The notes beneath the pieces were generated by a model. That model ran no database searches. It was not told the DNA's origin and saw only the letters and a list, made by a program, of their open reading frames with translations. The translations under genes and the position numbers were made by a program. A stretch of DNA of 64,000 nt from Uloborus plumipes (Eukaryota; Arthropoda; Arachnida; Araneae; Uloboridae): positions 1-64,000 of the forward strand of contig JAXGGA010004478.1 in the NCBI GenBank assembly GCA_038373865.1. The letters are read 5' to 3'. Every line of letters begins with the position of its first letter. Positions within the stretch are counted from its first letter, which is position 1. Positions 1 through 13,371 of the stretch are shown here, one piece after another.

Positions 1-1837
1 TAAAATATTTCTCCCAATTGTTTTTCCACGGCTAACTTTTATGCTTTCTATTTCAGTGACTACTTTAAACAAGATAGCTTTATAGAAGAAGGTAATCTGT
101 TCAACAAGTTTTGAGAGAAGAACAAGATTTTTCGACTTTTTGAAATAAGGCTTTCAATTTTACTACAGCAGAAAGTTATGTATAATAAGAAAAATATTTC
201 TAATTATGAAGTTAAATAATATACCTGTACAAAATAACATCTCAAGCATTGAATACACTAATCTTTTATGAGAACAAAGCAATAAATGTCAACTAAAAAT
301 CTATCTTTCGTTCAATTGTTAAACATAATTTAAATAGTAATATCTTTCATCCAATCCCTTCAGTTTATTTACTGAGTATTTAATCTTAATGCGTCTTAGA
401 AAAGCTTCGAAAGTATGCTTCTCTGTTAGATTAACGTGCCTGGATGTGCACGCAGAAGAAAATAAGATTTTTCAATATCGCTTTCTCAAATAAATTTCTA
501 GCCGATCGGAAATTAACTTACCCACTACGTTCATCTGCTTGACAGCTTTATATACGAGTAGTTTGCTAGGAAATCTCCCTGGCACAAACTATTTCCCATA
601 AATAAACCTTGAACTTTTCATCCACTAAAATGTAACACTTTCGTTTGTGAATTTAAGTTGCCGGTATTAGTAAGACTTAACAGTTTAAATTAGAATCTAG
701 AGCAAGGAAAACATTTATTTTTTTAAATGTAATATCGCATAATATTCCGAGGGAGTTTAATCGATCATTTCTCAAAAATATTTCGGTGAGATGTATTTTT
801 AAATACTAGAATGCTTTTTAAAAATTTTTAAACGTTTCCAAAGTTTTAGCATCATAACACTTTTAAATCAAATTCTTCGTATTATATGTTTCTTGCATTT
901 AATAAATTCATAATAAAAATGTCCTTACATTTAGGACAGCTATTACAAGTACAGGCAAAAACGAAAAAGAAGAAAAGCAATACACGTTGCACCATAAACT
1001 TTTTTTAAAAGTATGTGCTATGTGCTAACAAAAGTTATCCTATTATGACATCAATTATATATAACTAAACACTGATAGAAAACATTGAATGCAATAATAA
1101 ATCTCCCTTATCATTGCCAGCATGTGTATTGATCATACACAATCGTGCAAGTTCCAGCAAAGTGCATTATAAGTTAAAAAGAAATCAAATCAATGTATCT
1201 TCTTTGTAACCAACAGTGCTACGCCATCTCGTATCTAAGGTTATCTTAGTTCAAAAAAAAATGACACTAAATACTAAATTTTAGAAGGAATGAGTATTAT
1301 TTACTGAATTTCAAATAATCTTTAGACAAATAAATTTCATGCAAAATCACTCATATACACACCCTTCTGAAAAAAAAAATCTCCTCCGAAAACTCTTGTC
1401 TGTGCCATACCCCCCTATCCCCCCCCCCACACTAAATAAAGTGGTGTCCTTTCTGTCACTTATGCATCGTTATTTCTCCAATTAGACAGCATCCATAAAA
1501 ACCTACATCAATTGAGATGACCTTTCCTACATGATGGATTACCCTTGTGTTAACTGTCGCAATGGAAGACGAGATTTGAACTCAAATCAATAAATCTTCT
1601 ACGAATGGTATTGATTGATACCAGCGAATTCATTCCACGTGTAAAGTAACCTCACATGTCTATAACGAAACTGTCGGTGTAGATATACAATGCAATAATT
1701 AGGGACCGGTCGTGTCTCGGAATGTAACTTAGCAGAAAAAATGGGCAATTATAAAGGAAATAAGAGGTACTTTAATTTCTAATTGATATAGTTTCATTTG
1801 ACGATTTTTCATTGATGCAATCAAACTGTTGTGGTTA
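1..1837. other. intergenic, nothing recognised
   Basis: AT-rich sequence with no credible coding frame or terminal repeats seen, and a C tract near 1410-1430. Confidence 0.6.
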
Positions 1838-1839
1838 TA

Positions 1840-3058
1840 CACTGAAGTGACAAAAGTCATGGGATACCTCTTAATATCGTGTCGGCCCTCCTTTTGCCCG
1901 GCGAAGTGCAACAACTCGACGTGGCATGGACTCAACAAGTCGTTGGAAGTCTTCTGCAGGAATATTGAGCCATGCTGTCTCGATAGACGTCCATAATTGT
2001 GAAAGCGTTGATGGGGCAGGATTTTGGGCATGAACAGACCTCTCGATGGTGTCCCATAAATGCTCAATGGGATTCATGTCGGGCGATCTAGGTGGCCAAA
2101 TCATTCGTTGGAATTGTCCAGAATTTTCTTCAAACCAATTGCGAACAGTTGTGGCCCGGTGACACGGCGCATTGTCATCCATAAAAATCCCATCGTTGTT
2201 TGAAGTCCATGAAGTCCATGAATGGCTGCAAGTGATCTCCAAGTAGCTGCACATAAGCATTTCCAGTCAATGTTCGGTCCAGTCGCACTAGAGGACCAAG
2301 TCCATGCCATGAAAAAACAGCCCACACCATTACGGAGCCACCACCAGCTTGAACAGTGCCTTGCTGACAGTTTGGGTCCATGGCTTCGTGGGGTCTGCGC
2401 CACACTCGAACCCTACCATCGGCTCTTACCAGCTGAAATCGTGACTCATCGGACCAGGCCACGGTTTTCCATTCATCTAGGGACCAACCGATATGCTCAC
2501 GTGCCCACGAGAGTCGCTGCAAGCGATGTCGTTCTGTCAGTAAAGGCACTCGAGTCGGTCTTCTGCTGGAATAGCCCAAGAAATCCAAATTTCTCCGCAC
2601 AGTTCTAGCAGACACGTCCATTGTACGTCCCATATTGATTTCTACGGTGATTTGACGCAGTGTTGCTTGTCTGTTAGAATTTACGACTCTTTGCAGACGT
2701 CGCCGGTCTCGATCTTTAAGTGCAGGCGGTCGACCACTGCGCTGTCCATGGTGGGATGTTATGCCTGAAATTTCATACTCTCGGCACACTCTTGACACAG
2801 TGGATCTGGGAATGTTGAATTCTCTAACGATTTCCGAAATGGCATGACCCATGCGTCTAGCTCCAACTAACATTCCGCGTTCAAAGTCTGTTAATTCACG
2901 TCGTGCGGTCATCATCACGTTAAAACCTCTTCACATGAATAACTTGAACAGAAATGAAAGCTCTGTAAAAGCACTGCGCATTTATACCTGTTCTATGCGA
3001 TGCTACTGCCATCTGAAAATTTGCATATTGCTATCCCATGACTTTTGTCACTTCAGTG
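1840..3058 (-). mobile_element. Tc1-like DNA transposon, DD36E type, copy 1
   Basis: A 1219-bp element is bounded by inverted ends beginning CACTGAAGTGACAAAAGTCA and is flanked by TA on each side (1838-1839, 3059-3060), the standard Tc1/mariner target duplication. A transposase gene on the minus strand fills it. A second copy of the same family lies at 39695-40918 in the opposite orientation. Confidence 0.95.
1871..2915 (-). pseudogene. Tc1-like DD36E transposase, one frameshift
   Basis: Translation from the ATG at 2915 begins MMTARRELTDFERGML, with a paired helix-turn-helix DNA-binding region (IPRSTVSRVCREYEISG) and a GRPPA hook. It then shows WSDESRF (first catalytic Asp) and GGGSVMVWAVFS. 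Near 2195-2205 one extra base relative to copy 2 (around the FMDFM segment) breaks the frame. The remaining 129 codons run in another frame (1871-2260) and hold MDDNAPCH (second Asp) and SPDMNPIEHLWD (Glu), ending RAKGGPTRY. Thirty-six residues separate the second Asp from the Glu. Apart from the single frameshift the gene looks intact, so the insertion is fairly young. Confidence 0.92.
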
Positions 3059-3928
3059 TAAATAGGATTATTATTTGGAAGTTATCTAGAATGTGCAAGG
3101 TTACTACTATGTACAGAAGTATCTTCCAGAGATTTTCAACGATAGTTCTCCCTCACCTTAATTGTGATCATATTAAATGAAAAAAAAAATGCCATGGAAT
3201 TAAAGCATCCATATTCGTGACCCACAACTTACTCTTGTAGCCGAGAACGAATTTTACAAATTGAGTTAACGCGTGACTTCCGAGCATGCCTTGGGTAATG
3301 GGTCGTGCTCCTGATAAATATTCCAGGAACGTTTTCAAAATGAGAATCTGTTACATTAAGTTAAATTAAAGTAATTGCGGGGCCATGCAAAAAATTAGAG
3401 TCGGACAGTTTTGTGACTGATTACCATAATACCACTGCACTGTATTTGATTTAAATATGATAGAGTGGCTATACTAATATGTTGGGACCTTTATGAGACT
3501 TTTTCTATATCTTTCGTGAAGAAATTTTATTTTTAAAAATTCCTGAATGGCGCCACTCTCTTCGAGTGAATGACATTTAAACCTTGTCACCCCTTGTTCT
3601 TAAAAGGAATTTTTTTTTATTATTTCTCTCTCTCAATCTCTCTTTTATGTATTTTTTTATTTTAACTGCATAAGAAACGCTTATGAAAAATAAGGATTTG
3701 TAACTCCACATCTCAAATACGCATTTAAAAAAAAAAATTCTCAATGGATATTAAGTTGCGTATGGATATTCTTCATGATAATTACTAACGAAAACTTTGA
3801 ACTATTTGAGTTCACTGTCAGAAAAAAAACAGTATTTCCTCCTGTTATTAAGTTGGGTGGAGGAAAGAAAGAAAAGGGACCTCTAATTACGTTTCAAGAT
3901 ACAAGAGAGGAAAAGGAACAATGTTATA

Positions 3929-5460
3929 CAGTGCGTCACAAAAGTTTAAGCACGACCGAAATCTTTTGATAAGACGAAAAGTATACACTAGAAAGCTTTG
4001 AAATTTTTACTGTAATTAAACAAACAGCTTACAAATCCATGTTTCGAACTTGGAAACAATTCATCGAAATTAAAATACGATTACATGATAAAATCAAAAC
4101 TTTGCTGTCGCAAAAGTTTAAGCACAAAAACGGAACATGTATATTTTAGAAAGCATAAAACTCTTTTAGTAGTCTATGGTGTTACCGTTGCATCTGATGA
4201 GTTTGAATGTGCGATTTTTCATCGATAGCACGAGATTATGGAAGGTTTCGGGAGTTAGTCTGTACCAGGCTTCCTCGATTGTACATTTAAGCTCTCGAAC
4301 AAAGCAATACTGCTTCCCATTCTAGTATACCTTACGTGCGAGAATTCCCCAGATGTTTTCTATGGGATTTAGATCCGGACTGATTGGCCAGTTCATTACA
4401 CTAATATTTTAAGAAGCAAGCCATTCTTTCGTTCTACGGGAATTGTGTATTGAAGCGTTGTCTTGCTGAAAAATCCAATCAAGACCACCTAGGACTTCAC
4501 CAAATGGTAAAAAATACTTTTTCAGGGTATCTTGATACCTTTCTGAATTTTGTCTACCCTTCAGAAAGCTAAGAGAAGTGTGTCTGTTGAAGCAAAAAGC
4601 GCCTCATTCCATGACTGAGCCACCACCATGTTGCCTACTGAATACGCATTTCGGATCTTTCCTCAAGTCACGCCAGTAGTATGAAAACCCATCTAGACCG
4701 TCTAAATTCCGTTTTTTTTCATCAGAGAACACAACAGTAATCCATTCGTCACTATAATGCATATGATGCTTTGCCCACTGCAGTCTCGCTTGTTTGTGAC
4801 ACTTTTTCAGAAAAGGTTTGCGAGCTAACTTTTGTTTTTTGATAAATCCTGATTATTTTATTCGTCTGCTTATGGTATCACGTGATAATTTTGTTACAAG
4901 TCTAGTTTTTATTTGATTAAGTGACAAATTTTCAGTTAAGGTCAGTTTTTTAATTCTTCTATCCTCACGAGAGGTAGTTTTTCTCGGTCTTCCTGAGCGA
5001 AACGCAGGTTTTAATTGATTTCCACGTTTCAGAACATTATAAATACCACGTTTAGATCGATTTAAAATCACTGAAAATTGCATAACAGAGTTACCTTCTG
5101 CTTTCAGCTTCCTGAGTTTCACAACTTCTTCAGACGAGAACTGTAGTGACTTCGGCATCTTGATAACACTTTAAGCCATTGCTACACTATATAACTCGTT
5201 CAAAAGAACATCACTGGTTCTTCACGCATCATGATTCAAGAGATATTTGCATAAAATCTGATCTGTGCATAAACTTTTGTGACAGCCAAAAAAATATCTT
5301 TCGTATTTTCTGATTTTCGTTGCGGTTATATTTTTCAAAACTTCAAACACTTAATTAGGATCATAGTAGCCACTTACAGTATAAATATGAAAGCATTCTG
5401 CTGAAAAGATTTCTTTTTATTAAAAAAATTGCATAGTGCTTAAACTTTTGCGACGCACTG
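3929..5460 (-). mobile_element. old Tc1/Tc3-like transposon with doubled terminal repeats
   Basis: Inverted ends starting CAGTGCGTC(A/G)CAAAAGTTT are flanked by TA (3927-3928, 5461-5462). A second copy of the same word lies inside each end, at 4105-4125 and in inverse at 5265-5285. Each end thus carries two direct repeats, as in IR/DR-type Tc1 elements. The total of 1532 bp fits that group. Confidence 0.88.
4200..5158 (-). pseudogene. Tc1/Tc3-like transposase remnant
   Basis: The first 101 codons, from the ATG at 5158, are open: MPKSLQFSSEEVVKLRKLKA, an SGRPRKTT hook and IKTRLVTKLSRDTISRRIK, an N-terminal helix-turn-helix region. Downstream only fragments in different frames remain: VVFSDEK, GGGSVM, WIFQQDNASIHNSR and SPDLNPIENIWG, with at least two internal stops. 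The catalytic Asp-Asp-Glu signature is still recognisable, but the gene is dead. Confidence 0.85.
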
Positions 5461-6144
5461 TATGATAATGTTAACCATGTCTGAATCAATTATGCAAGGA
5501 AAATTTCTTTCGTGCATTTCAAAATTACTCCATGTTAACCCTTATCACAAGAAAATTTTAAACACAGCTCCTCTTTTTTCTTAAAATAAAAAAAAATCTC
5601 AATTTTGTGCCATACCTTCATTATTGGCTTCGATCAACTGAAAAGACACACCCAGTACAAGTTTTATAGCGATCTTGTAAGTGTAGTTGTTCACTTTAGT
5701 TTTCCAAAGGGTTGTAAAATAAAGCTTCAACGATCGTTCAATTTTCTTTTACGACATCCAGTTCTATTTGCTAAAACGAAACAAAAAATGAGTTGATGAT
5801 TTTATTGGAATTTGGAGGATTTGATGAGAGCGAATGGCTTTGTTTAAACTACTAAAGTAAAACACGATTATAGTTTTTCTTTACACTTTCTTTGTTTGGA
5901 GAAGCTTTTGTGTACAAAGAACTTTCGTACATCCTCGAAGATCTACTATTAAGGTATATTTTTGAGAATTGCTGTGCGAAGAAAAGTAAAGCTGCAAGTG
6001 TCCGACAATGAACACTGAGCAGCATTTACAGTTTTCAAAGCAAAGAGAAATATACCTCACGTCTTCATCATAATAACACTTTATTGAATAAGCAAAACAC
6101 GCAATTAAGCATTTTTTAGGTTTAAATAGTAGTTTATGGATGAT

Positions 6145-6343
<199 letters not shown>

Positions 6344-6638
6344 GGCTATGATTTGGAGCTGGCAATTGAAAATGTTTTGCAAAACGCGGTTTTATCTTCA
6401 AAAGTAAAAACATAATTGCAGTATTTGTAGCTAAAAGTTGATTTATACTCCAATTTAACTTTATTTTGTATTTCTTAGTTCCATTAATGCAAAAAAATAA
6501 GAAGAAATCTGATTATAAGATTTGAATTAAAGTTAAACTTAGTTCATAATAAACAAAATGTTAAAGAATTCGCATGCTCCCGAAAAACTAAAAAGGGAGC
6601 GGGGTTTCAGGAAATAAACAGAAAAAGATGTTTTACTC

Positions 6639-6663
6639 AAAAAAAAAAAAAAAAAAAAAAAAA
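6639..6663. repeat. poly-A tract
   Basis: About 25 consecutive A residues. Confidence 0.9.
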
Positions 6664-7445
6664 CGAAAACTACTTTCTTTTACAATTTTAATGACGATTT
6701 GAAACTGTTTGATTAAGAATAATTAAACAACCCAGCGGAACTTTAATTTAATTATTTAATAGCATATAATTTAAAAGGTATATTTTTCTTTAAATTTTAG
6801 CTAAATTAGAAGCATTCTTGTGTTGACAAAGAATTTTCTTTTATCCATTAACAGTTTTAAAAGCATTTAATTCCAAAAACTCCAAATCAGATTGAAACAA
6901 CTAACTAAATTTACATCTGAAGTATTTCAATGAAATAGGTTTTAGCACTCATGTTTTAAATGATAAAAATAAACCCATTAGCTATTTTTTCGAGTGCTAT
7001 CTTTTCCAAATTTACCAAATTTAAGGTTTTATTTCTTGACCGCAAGTGTAGGTAGTCCTTTGGAAAAAAGAAAGTTCTATCAGAGGCACTTAATTTTATT
7101 CATCGTATAAAAGAGCAGTATTTTGTTTTTAGAAATGAACTTTATGAGCTAAAAAGTACATTTAACATAATTTGCAGTCTTAGCTAATCAATTGAAGTTG
7201 ATCGGATGCTAAAAAGTTTATGTTACACGAAAATTAATCTCATTTAGATCTGGATGGAACTTATCTTGAATTTTAATAGAGTCAAATTGCTTTCACCTTC
7301 TCTTTCTATAGTTAGCTCATTTTAAGATGTACTAAAATTTGTAAGCTAGACTTCATAACTAGTACTTTCCAAACAAGTTGTGAGCTGAGCCTCGAAGCTG
7401 ATGCTCCTGGAGGCTTTAGTTGGAAAAGCTTGTATTTAAATGTGC

Positions 7446-7682
7446 GGTACCGTAAAGTCGGGTTACTTGGACCCTAAGGGGTTTACTTGAGCCCATTACA
7501 GTAAAATGATAAAATCTAGGTTTGGTACTTATTAGTTGAAGACTTGCACGTAGTTCCTCGTTTCTCCTCTAGGTAGAAGCACTCTGCAGTCTCTAATGCT
7601 AGTACCAAACCCAGATTTTATCATTTTACTGTGGGCTCAAGTAACCTCCTTGTGGGTCCAAGTAACCCGACTTTACGGTACC
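7446..7682. mobile_element. foldback MITE with ~80-bp inverted arms
   Basis: The 237-bp unit begins GGTACCGTAAAGTCGGGTTA and ends with its reverse complement. The arms match over about 80 bp (including the TGGGTCCAAGTAACC and AAAATGATAAAATCT words) around a loop of about 75 bp. No coding capacity. GGTACC is itself palindromic, so the exact target duplication (TA or longer) is ambiguous. Confidence 0.85.
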
Positions 7683-7878
7683 AAACACTGATGTGGCTTC
7701 ATATTTTCAAGCAGTTTGTTTAATATTATGCTTACAACATAAACGTTACGTATCAAAACACTCGGAATTAGTTACTTGGAATGAAAGTTTGCTATATTTT
7801 TTCAAAAGGTACGTTGCCCACTTTGGCTCATTTTAAAAACCAAATGTTTTAATGCTAAAAATGTTATCAACCTTTTAA

Positions 7879-8396
7879 CCCATTTATGCCCAAGTTTTTT
7901 TTTTAATAATTCTTTTCAATTTTTATCTGCTTAAAACTCTTACTTGGAATAGTTTACATACATTTTAGGCGTAAAATAGTTCGCCGGTGCCATTTTTATT
8001 AAGTTATTTAATGTCCTGTTTATGGGACAGTGGGCAGATATGTGCTCAAAATACGACCTTACTTGACTTTATTTTTGTAAAATAGCATTACAGAAGGCAT
8101 ATGTGAGCAGTTAAGCAAATCATTTTAAAATAGTTTAGTTTTATGAAAAATAAGCTCGCAAAAAAACTTACTTTCTTTGGCTACACATGCTGGATTGTTG
8201 CTTGATTGATTTGTCTGAAAATAGCTGTTAATAAATAAACTCTGATGTCCAAATAGTGGCTCTAACTGGTTTTCTCAAGAAGAAAGACTATTTAACTTAT
8301 AAAAAAACAGCTTTAGTAAAATGATATACTCATTACCTGTTTTTGTATGCAGTAACTAACAAGCGTCCTGTTCTTAGGACACTGGGTATAAATGGG
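7879..8396. mobile_element. piggyBac-type MITE, copy 1
   Basis: The 518-bp unit starts CCCATTTATGCCC and ends GGGTATAAATGGG. It is flanked on both sides by TTAA (7875-7878, 8397-8400), the piggyBac target site. It is non-coding. A related copy sits in LDB/Chip intron 4. Confidence 0.8.
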
Positions 8397-8400
8397 TTAA

Positions 8401-11400
8401 TTAACTCTCCAGAAAAAGTGGAAAATAATTTACATTTTATAAAGTTCATACGCCTCAAAAACGTAAAATATTAAGTAGCATGAAATTTCGCTTGCAGCTA
8501 AGTAAAAAACTATATCCAAACTGGATTTTCAGTAGCTTGGTCTACTATGTCAGTTATACAATAAATATTTTAATGTCTGAAAACAGTAGGAGTATTAGCT
8601 TTTGAATTCAATTTAATATTTAATGTCTTTACATAGGACTCACAATATGACATACAATGCATGTGTGTACTATTTAAAATGATACCTAAGCTAGATGACA
8701 GCGTTTAATTCATTTTCCAAAGTTATTTTTATTTCGAAGCTAACCATGTACGAATTAAGAAAACATTTAATTTATTAAAAAATGTTTGAATTTATTTAGA
8801 ATTAGAATTTAATAAACATACAATCTATCATATTTAGCTTTGTACTGTGTCGTAAATGCTTACGTAAATTTATCGCTAACCATGTGTGAAGTTGATGTGT
8901 GATAAAAACGTTAACTCCATTAGTTTTCTCTGTTGGGCCTTTTTATTGCACCTATTTAAACAACCCAATATTGTGACTTCTGAAAATATTTCTGATTTAT
9001 CTCTAAAAACTGAAAAATAAGCCCTGCTTCTTTCAAATTATTTTTCAAACTTGCGTAAATTACTTATAACGATAAACAACGGAAGTCTTAGGTATACCAA
9101 ATAAAGCTAGAATATATTTTCGTGATGTTGTTAGTTTGACATATGTCTTTTTATGCTGTGATACATTTATTTAAATGTATATAAATACCTTTTAGTTCAC
9201 TTTAATCATTTTAGTTCATTTTAATCGAATAAGCATTTAGTTCGTGTTAATAATATAAATGCAGAAAAATAGTTAAAATCGTAGTAGTAATCACAATAGT
9301 AATAGTTATTGTAATAGTAATAGTTAAGTCCTCATGAAATATTAGTAAGTTACAAATTAGAGTAAAAATTAGAAGTACTTTCATATTAACCATTACCAGT
9401 TCATGAGCAAATGGACCCATCATTTCTATTTGGCCGTTTGCAATCACTGTGAGTCTATTATAATTGGATTTAGTATTTCTTCAGATAAAGATTTGAACGC
9501 TGCGTCATATTTCAACAAACTGATAAATTTCATTATGAAACATTGCTAACAGAAAACTTATATTACTTCAAGATATAAAATTCTCAAAGATAATTTTTGC
9601 TTCATATAGGAAATATTTTAATACAGGATGAGCAATATTTCAAATAACTTCGCTACAGAAGCTAAATGCTAATAGTAAAAGCGCTATTTTGCAATTGCTG
9701 TATTAAAATCCATTGTCAGTGCTATCAAATGCCGAAATATTTAACTGGTTAGAAAGACATTCTAACTGCACTAAATTTTATTAGTGTAGTATCATTTATC
9801 AAACTTAACCTGCTGTGAAATAAGATGCATTTCAATAATTTGCTTTTTATTCGGTATTGTGTGAAAGAGGCATTTAACAACACTCCTACTTGTGCAGAAT
9901 TTTAGGTTTGTTTCTAATTTTTCTTTTAAAACTGGATTTATGAACATTTTACATCTAATTGAGTGAACTAGTGAAGAAATGGGTGGGACAATATTATTTT
10001 CTATGACGTGTCACGTTTTCTATTCCTACTGATAATAGGCGTATTTTCATCTAAAGGGAACATAGCACTAAAAATAATACTGCTTTCATGTGCGGAAAGG
10101 TCAGATTTGGTGGTGTCGGAGTGCCGGTCGTTAATAAAGAGTAAACATTTTCTAGCCGTTTTCTGTTTGGAATTTTAGAGAAGGAAATTAAGGAAATTAA
10201 TGTTGACAATGACCACTAAAATGAAGAATTTAATTTGCTTAGAAAGTACAATAAATGGAAAAAAAGCGATTTACTTTGTACTGAAAAAGAGTTTATACCA
10301 AATACGAGCTTATCCTCTGAAATTTAGGATAATGAAGTTTTAATTTGATTGAAGTTTATTTCAGATTTTTGAAAGAATGAACTGAAATAATTTCATTAAA
10401 TATTCAAAAGCTACATTAAATTTCATTATTTATTAACTCAACATACTTATTTAGATATTTAAAGTTCATAAATAGTCATAGACCTTATATTCTTTAAATA
10501 TCTTTCACACAATGCTTTCTAAAACCTTCAATGGCAATTTTAAAGTGTTTGTAGTTATTTAACTTGTGTTATCCCTATTTCAACCTTTGAGTTATTTTAT
10601 TTCCAACATGCATTCAGTTGACTAACAGTTTAAAGATTTCAGTTTCGAATTTCAGGAGTATTAAAAGCGAGTGCATAATATTCCCTCATTACTGTGATTT
10701 TAAACACTATTTGTTAAATCCAAGAAACTACACTAACAAACGTATCTTATTAATGTCTTGATATGGAATTAAACAGAGCAATTAAAGAACGCAGGGAGCA
10801 TTCTTCTGATTAGGCATTGTTAAAGTTCTTTTGGGATTTTAGTGAAATCAAATGACATTAAAGAAAGCGTGGAACAAATGTTGCTTTAAGAGACTGACTT
10901 CATCGATGATTGTCTTTCAGAGTGTCATACTCAAAACAATTACTATTTTCTACTTCAAAACTGCAGTATACTTACTTCAAACAAAAAATGAAATAGAACC
11001 GTGTTGTTGCAAAATTAATTACCCCCCCCCCTCCATTTTTGGCTCTAATACGTTTTGTTCCAGTTTATTGAGTTGTTGTTGTTTTAAATATCACTCGGGT
11101 ATCCGAGCCCTAGTGAATGAAATCTACTCTGGTGAAATCTGGTAAATCGATTTAAGGCAGGATAGGTATAGCTACCTTTTTTACGAGCAGCATTAAGGTG
11201 GGAGACCATTTTAGCTCTACGCACATGGCATAAGGACCTGTTTATAGAGTAGGCATCCATTTACGGCACACTTTCACACACAGAAAGGGCACACTTTGAT
11301 AGAAGAAGGAAAGTACGTCCACGCCTAAACCAGCTGGCAGTTTTTTCAGTGCAATACTTAGGTAGGCCAATTACCTGAAATAATCCGAGAGTTTCAAAAT

Positions 11401-13371
11401 CGTCCGCTAAATGGTTTGAACAGAACAGAAAAAGTTAGTGTAACGTTTTTAGTAGCAACAGATATGTAACTGTTTCTGAAAACAGTTTTGAAGATACCTA
11501 CTTGGACTATCAGTGTCTGCCGCCTGTATAGTAATTTAATAAAAAGAATACGCATGCATGAGGGACGAGTAAACGAGCTTGCATTGCAATAACGATTGCG
11601 CCGTTGTGAGGCAAATTAAGAATTTCAACTATTTCTAGCTAAACACAGGGGAGCTCGTCCAACATCAAGCAGGCAACTTAGCCACAAGCTACCAGAGCCA
11701 CAATATAGGACAGGTCACTATATTTTAGGTATTTCACTATATTTTAAGTATATTAACCAGTGAACTAAAAAACTAGTTCACTGGTTTTTATGTAGCTTCC
11801 TTTGCGGGCATTGAAAACGTATAAAATACAACGGGTAACTTTTTTGTTTATGTTTTGGCCTTAAGCTGAAAATGTTAAGTCTGACTTAACTTCCGAGCAA
11901 AGTGCAGCCAGTAACAGTCACGGCTTTACTGTACTTACCTAAAGATCCTATTTCACAAAAAAACAGTAACATTCTGTTTCAGTTTGACGCCATACCTTCT
12001 TCACAAACCATTCCCTTTTATGGAATTTCTATGTAGATACTGTTAAAGATCGGAGTTACGATATCAATTCGAAACAGAATGATTGAACGCGATATCGAAA
12101 ATTAACTTTTAAAAGATAGACGCTCGTCTGAAGGATTTAATAATCCGTTAAAAACCTAAGAAATACCACACTTTTGTGGAAAGAAAAAGTTTTTTCGATT
12201 CACTGAAACTTTTTCTTTTGTCATTGTATATCAAAAAGAACGATAAACCAACTTCAAAATAAAGTTTAAGAAAGATGCATTTTCACGACATTTCATAGCC
12301 TTCGAATGTTATGAAAAATATATATTTCTCTCCCGGTCGACGTATCTATTACTTCCTGTCCCAACCCTCTAGCTCCAAAACCGACGATCGATTTTATTTC
12401 GCTCTTGAAGTCTGTCGTGATCCCAATGCTGAAACGAAGAGCAAACAGTAAAACAATGCTTTCTCCTCCAGATACAAATTTTCAGGACACACAAAAGAGT
12501 AATAACCTCGAAAAAAAAAAAAGATTATCTCATACCTTAAGTTTTAAATTTTTTGTCATATAACTGAACACAAAGAAGATTTTTAAGTGTAATTTACCTG
12601 CGATTAAAAAAATAGTTAAAAATGTTTTTCAGTGGGACAACTTGAAAACCTTACGAAAATCTTTTATTTTCTTAAGAAATATAACAAGGAAACATTATGA
12701 AAAATATTACATAGACAGTCAAAGAGTTCTACAATTACGTTTTGCACATAAATATCCTGAAAACTGAAATTAAAGAAATTATAGCAAACCAAGTAAAAAC
12801 TGTGTTCTGTTCTAAAGGTGGAAATGTGTAGTAGAATTGAGTGCAGGTAGATTGATTATAAAGGTGGAATTGCGCGTAGAACTGACAGGGTGGAAAGAAA
12901 GGCTCTTTCAAAATGTATTTCGATTATGGCTCCATAATGTTCTTCTGGTGTTATGCGGATTCTCATTTGATAGCATGATGTATTTATTCTAACATATTAA
13001 GAGTATGTCAGCAAAACACGCTTTTAACAAATGAAACTACTTTTTTTTTTTAAACTTTATTGTTTGTCATTAAAGCTGATGAATTTAATTGAATAAACTT
13101 ACTAGTTAGTTATTTTGGAATGTAAAGTCAATATACAATTTAAGAGTTACATTTATAAACCTACTTATATAAGATGGGGCGTTGTAATTTTTTTTTTATT
13201 TTTTTATAACGATTTGAAAGCTTAAAACGACAATGCCTCAAAACTGAAAATTTAAACTTGGTGACTTTTGCCAGAATACCAACGATAAGACGTTTTGAGA
13301 AGCGACGAACGTTTTTAGTTTTTTTAAGTTTTTAGTGTGTGAGTCATGCATTTACTTCTGCATGATTTTAA
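8401..13371. other. intergenic, one dispersed repeat, otherwise nothing recognised
   Basis: Apart from the 8518-9010 repeat and two short hairpins (near 11756-11785, with CCAGTGAACT and its inverse, and near 12180-12220), no gene or element can be supported. The 97-codon frame at 10852-11145 has no recognisable product. Confidence 0.55.
8518..9010. repeat. dispersed repeat, copy A
   Basis: About 490 bp matches 19729-20197 with many substitutions and indels, including TATTAGCTTTTGAATTCAAT, TATGACATACAATG and GTACGAATTAAGAAAACA. No coding content or clear termini are visible, so the class is unknown. Confidence 0.65.

Noticed and set aside
2222..2608. 128-codon plus-strand frame
   Set aside because: Antisense shadow of the Tc1-like transposase on the minus strand.
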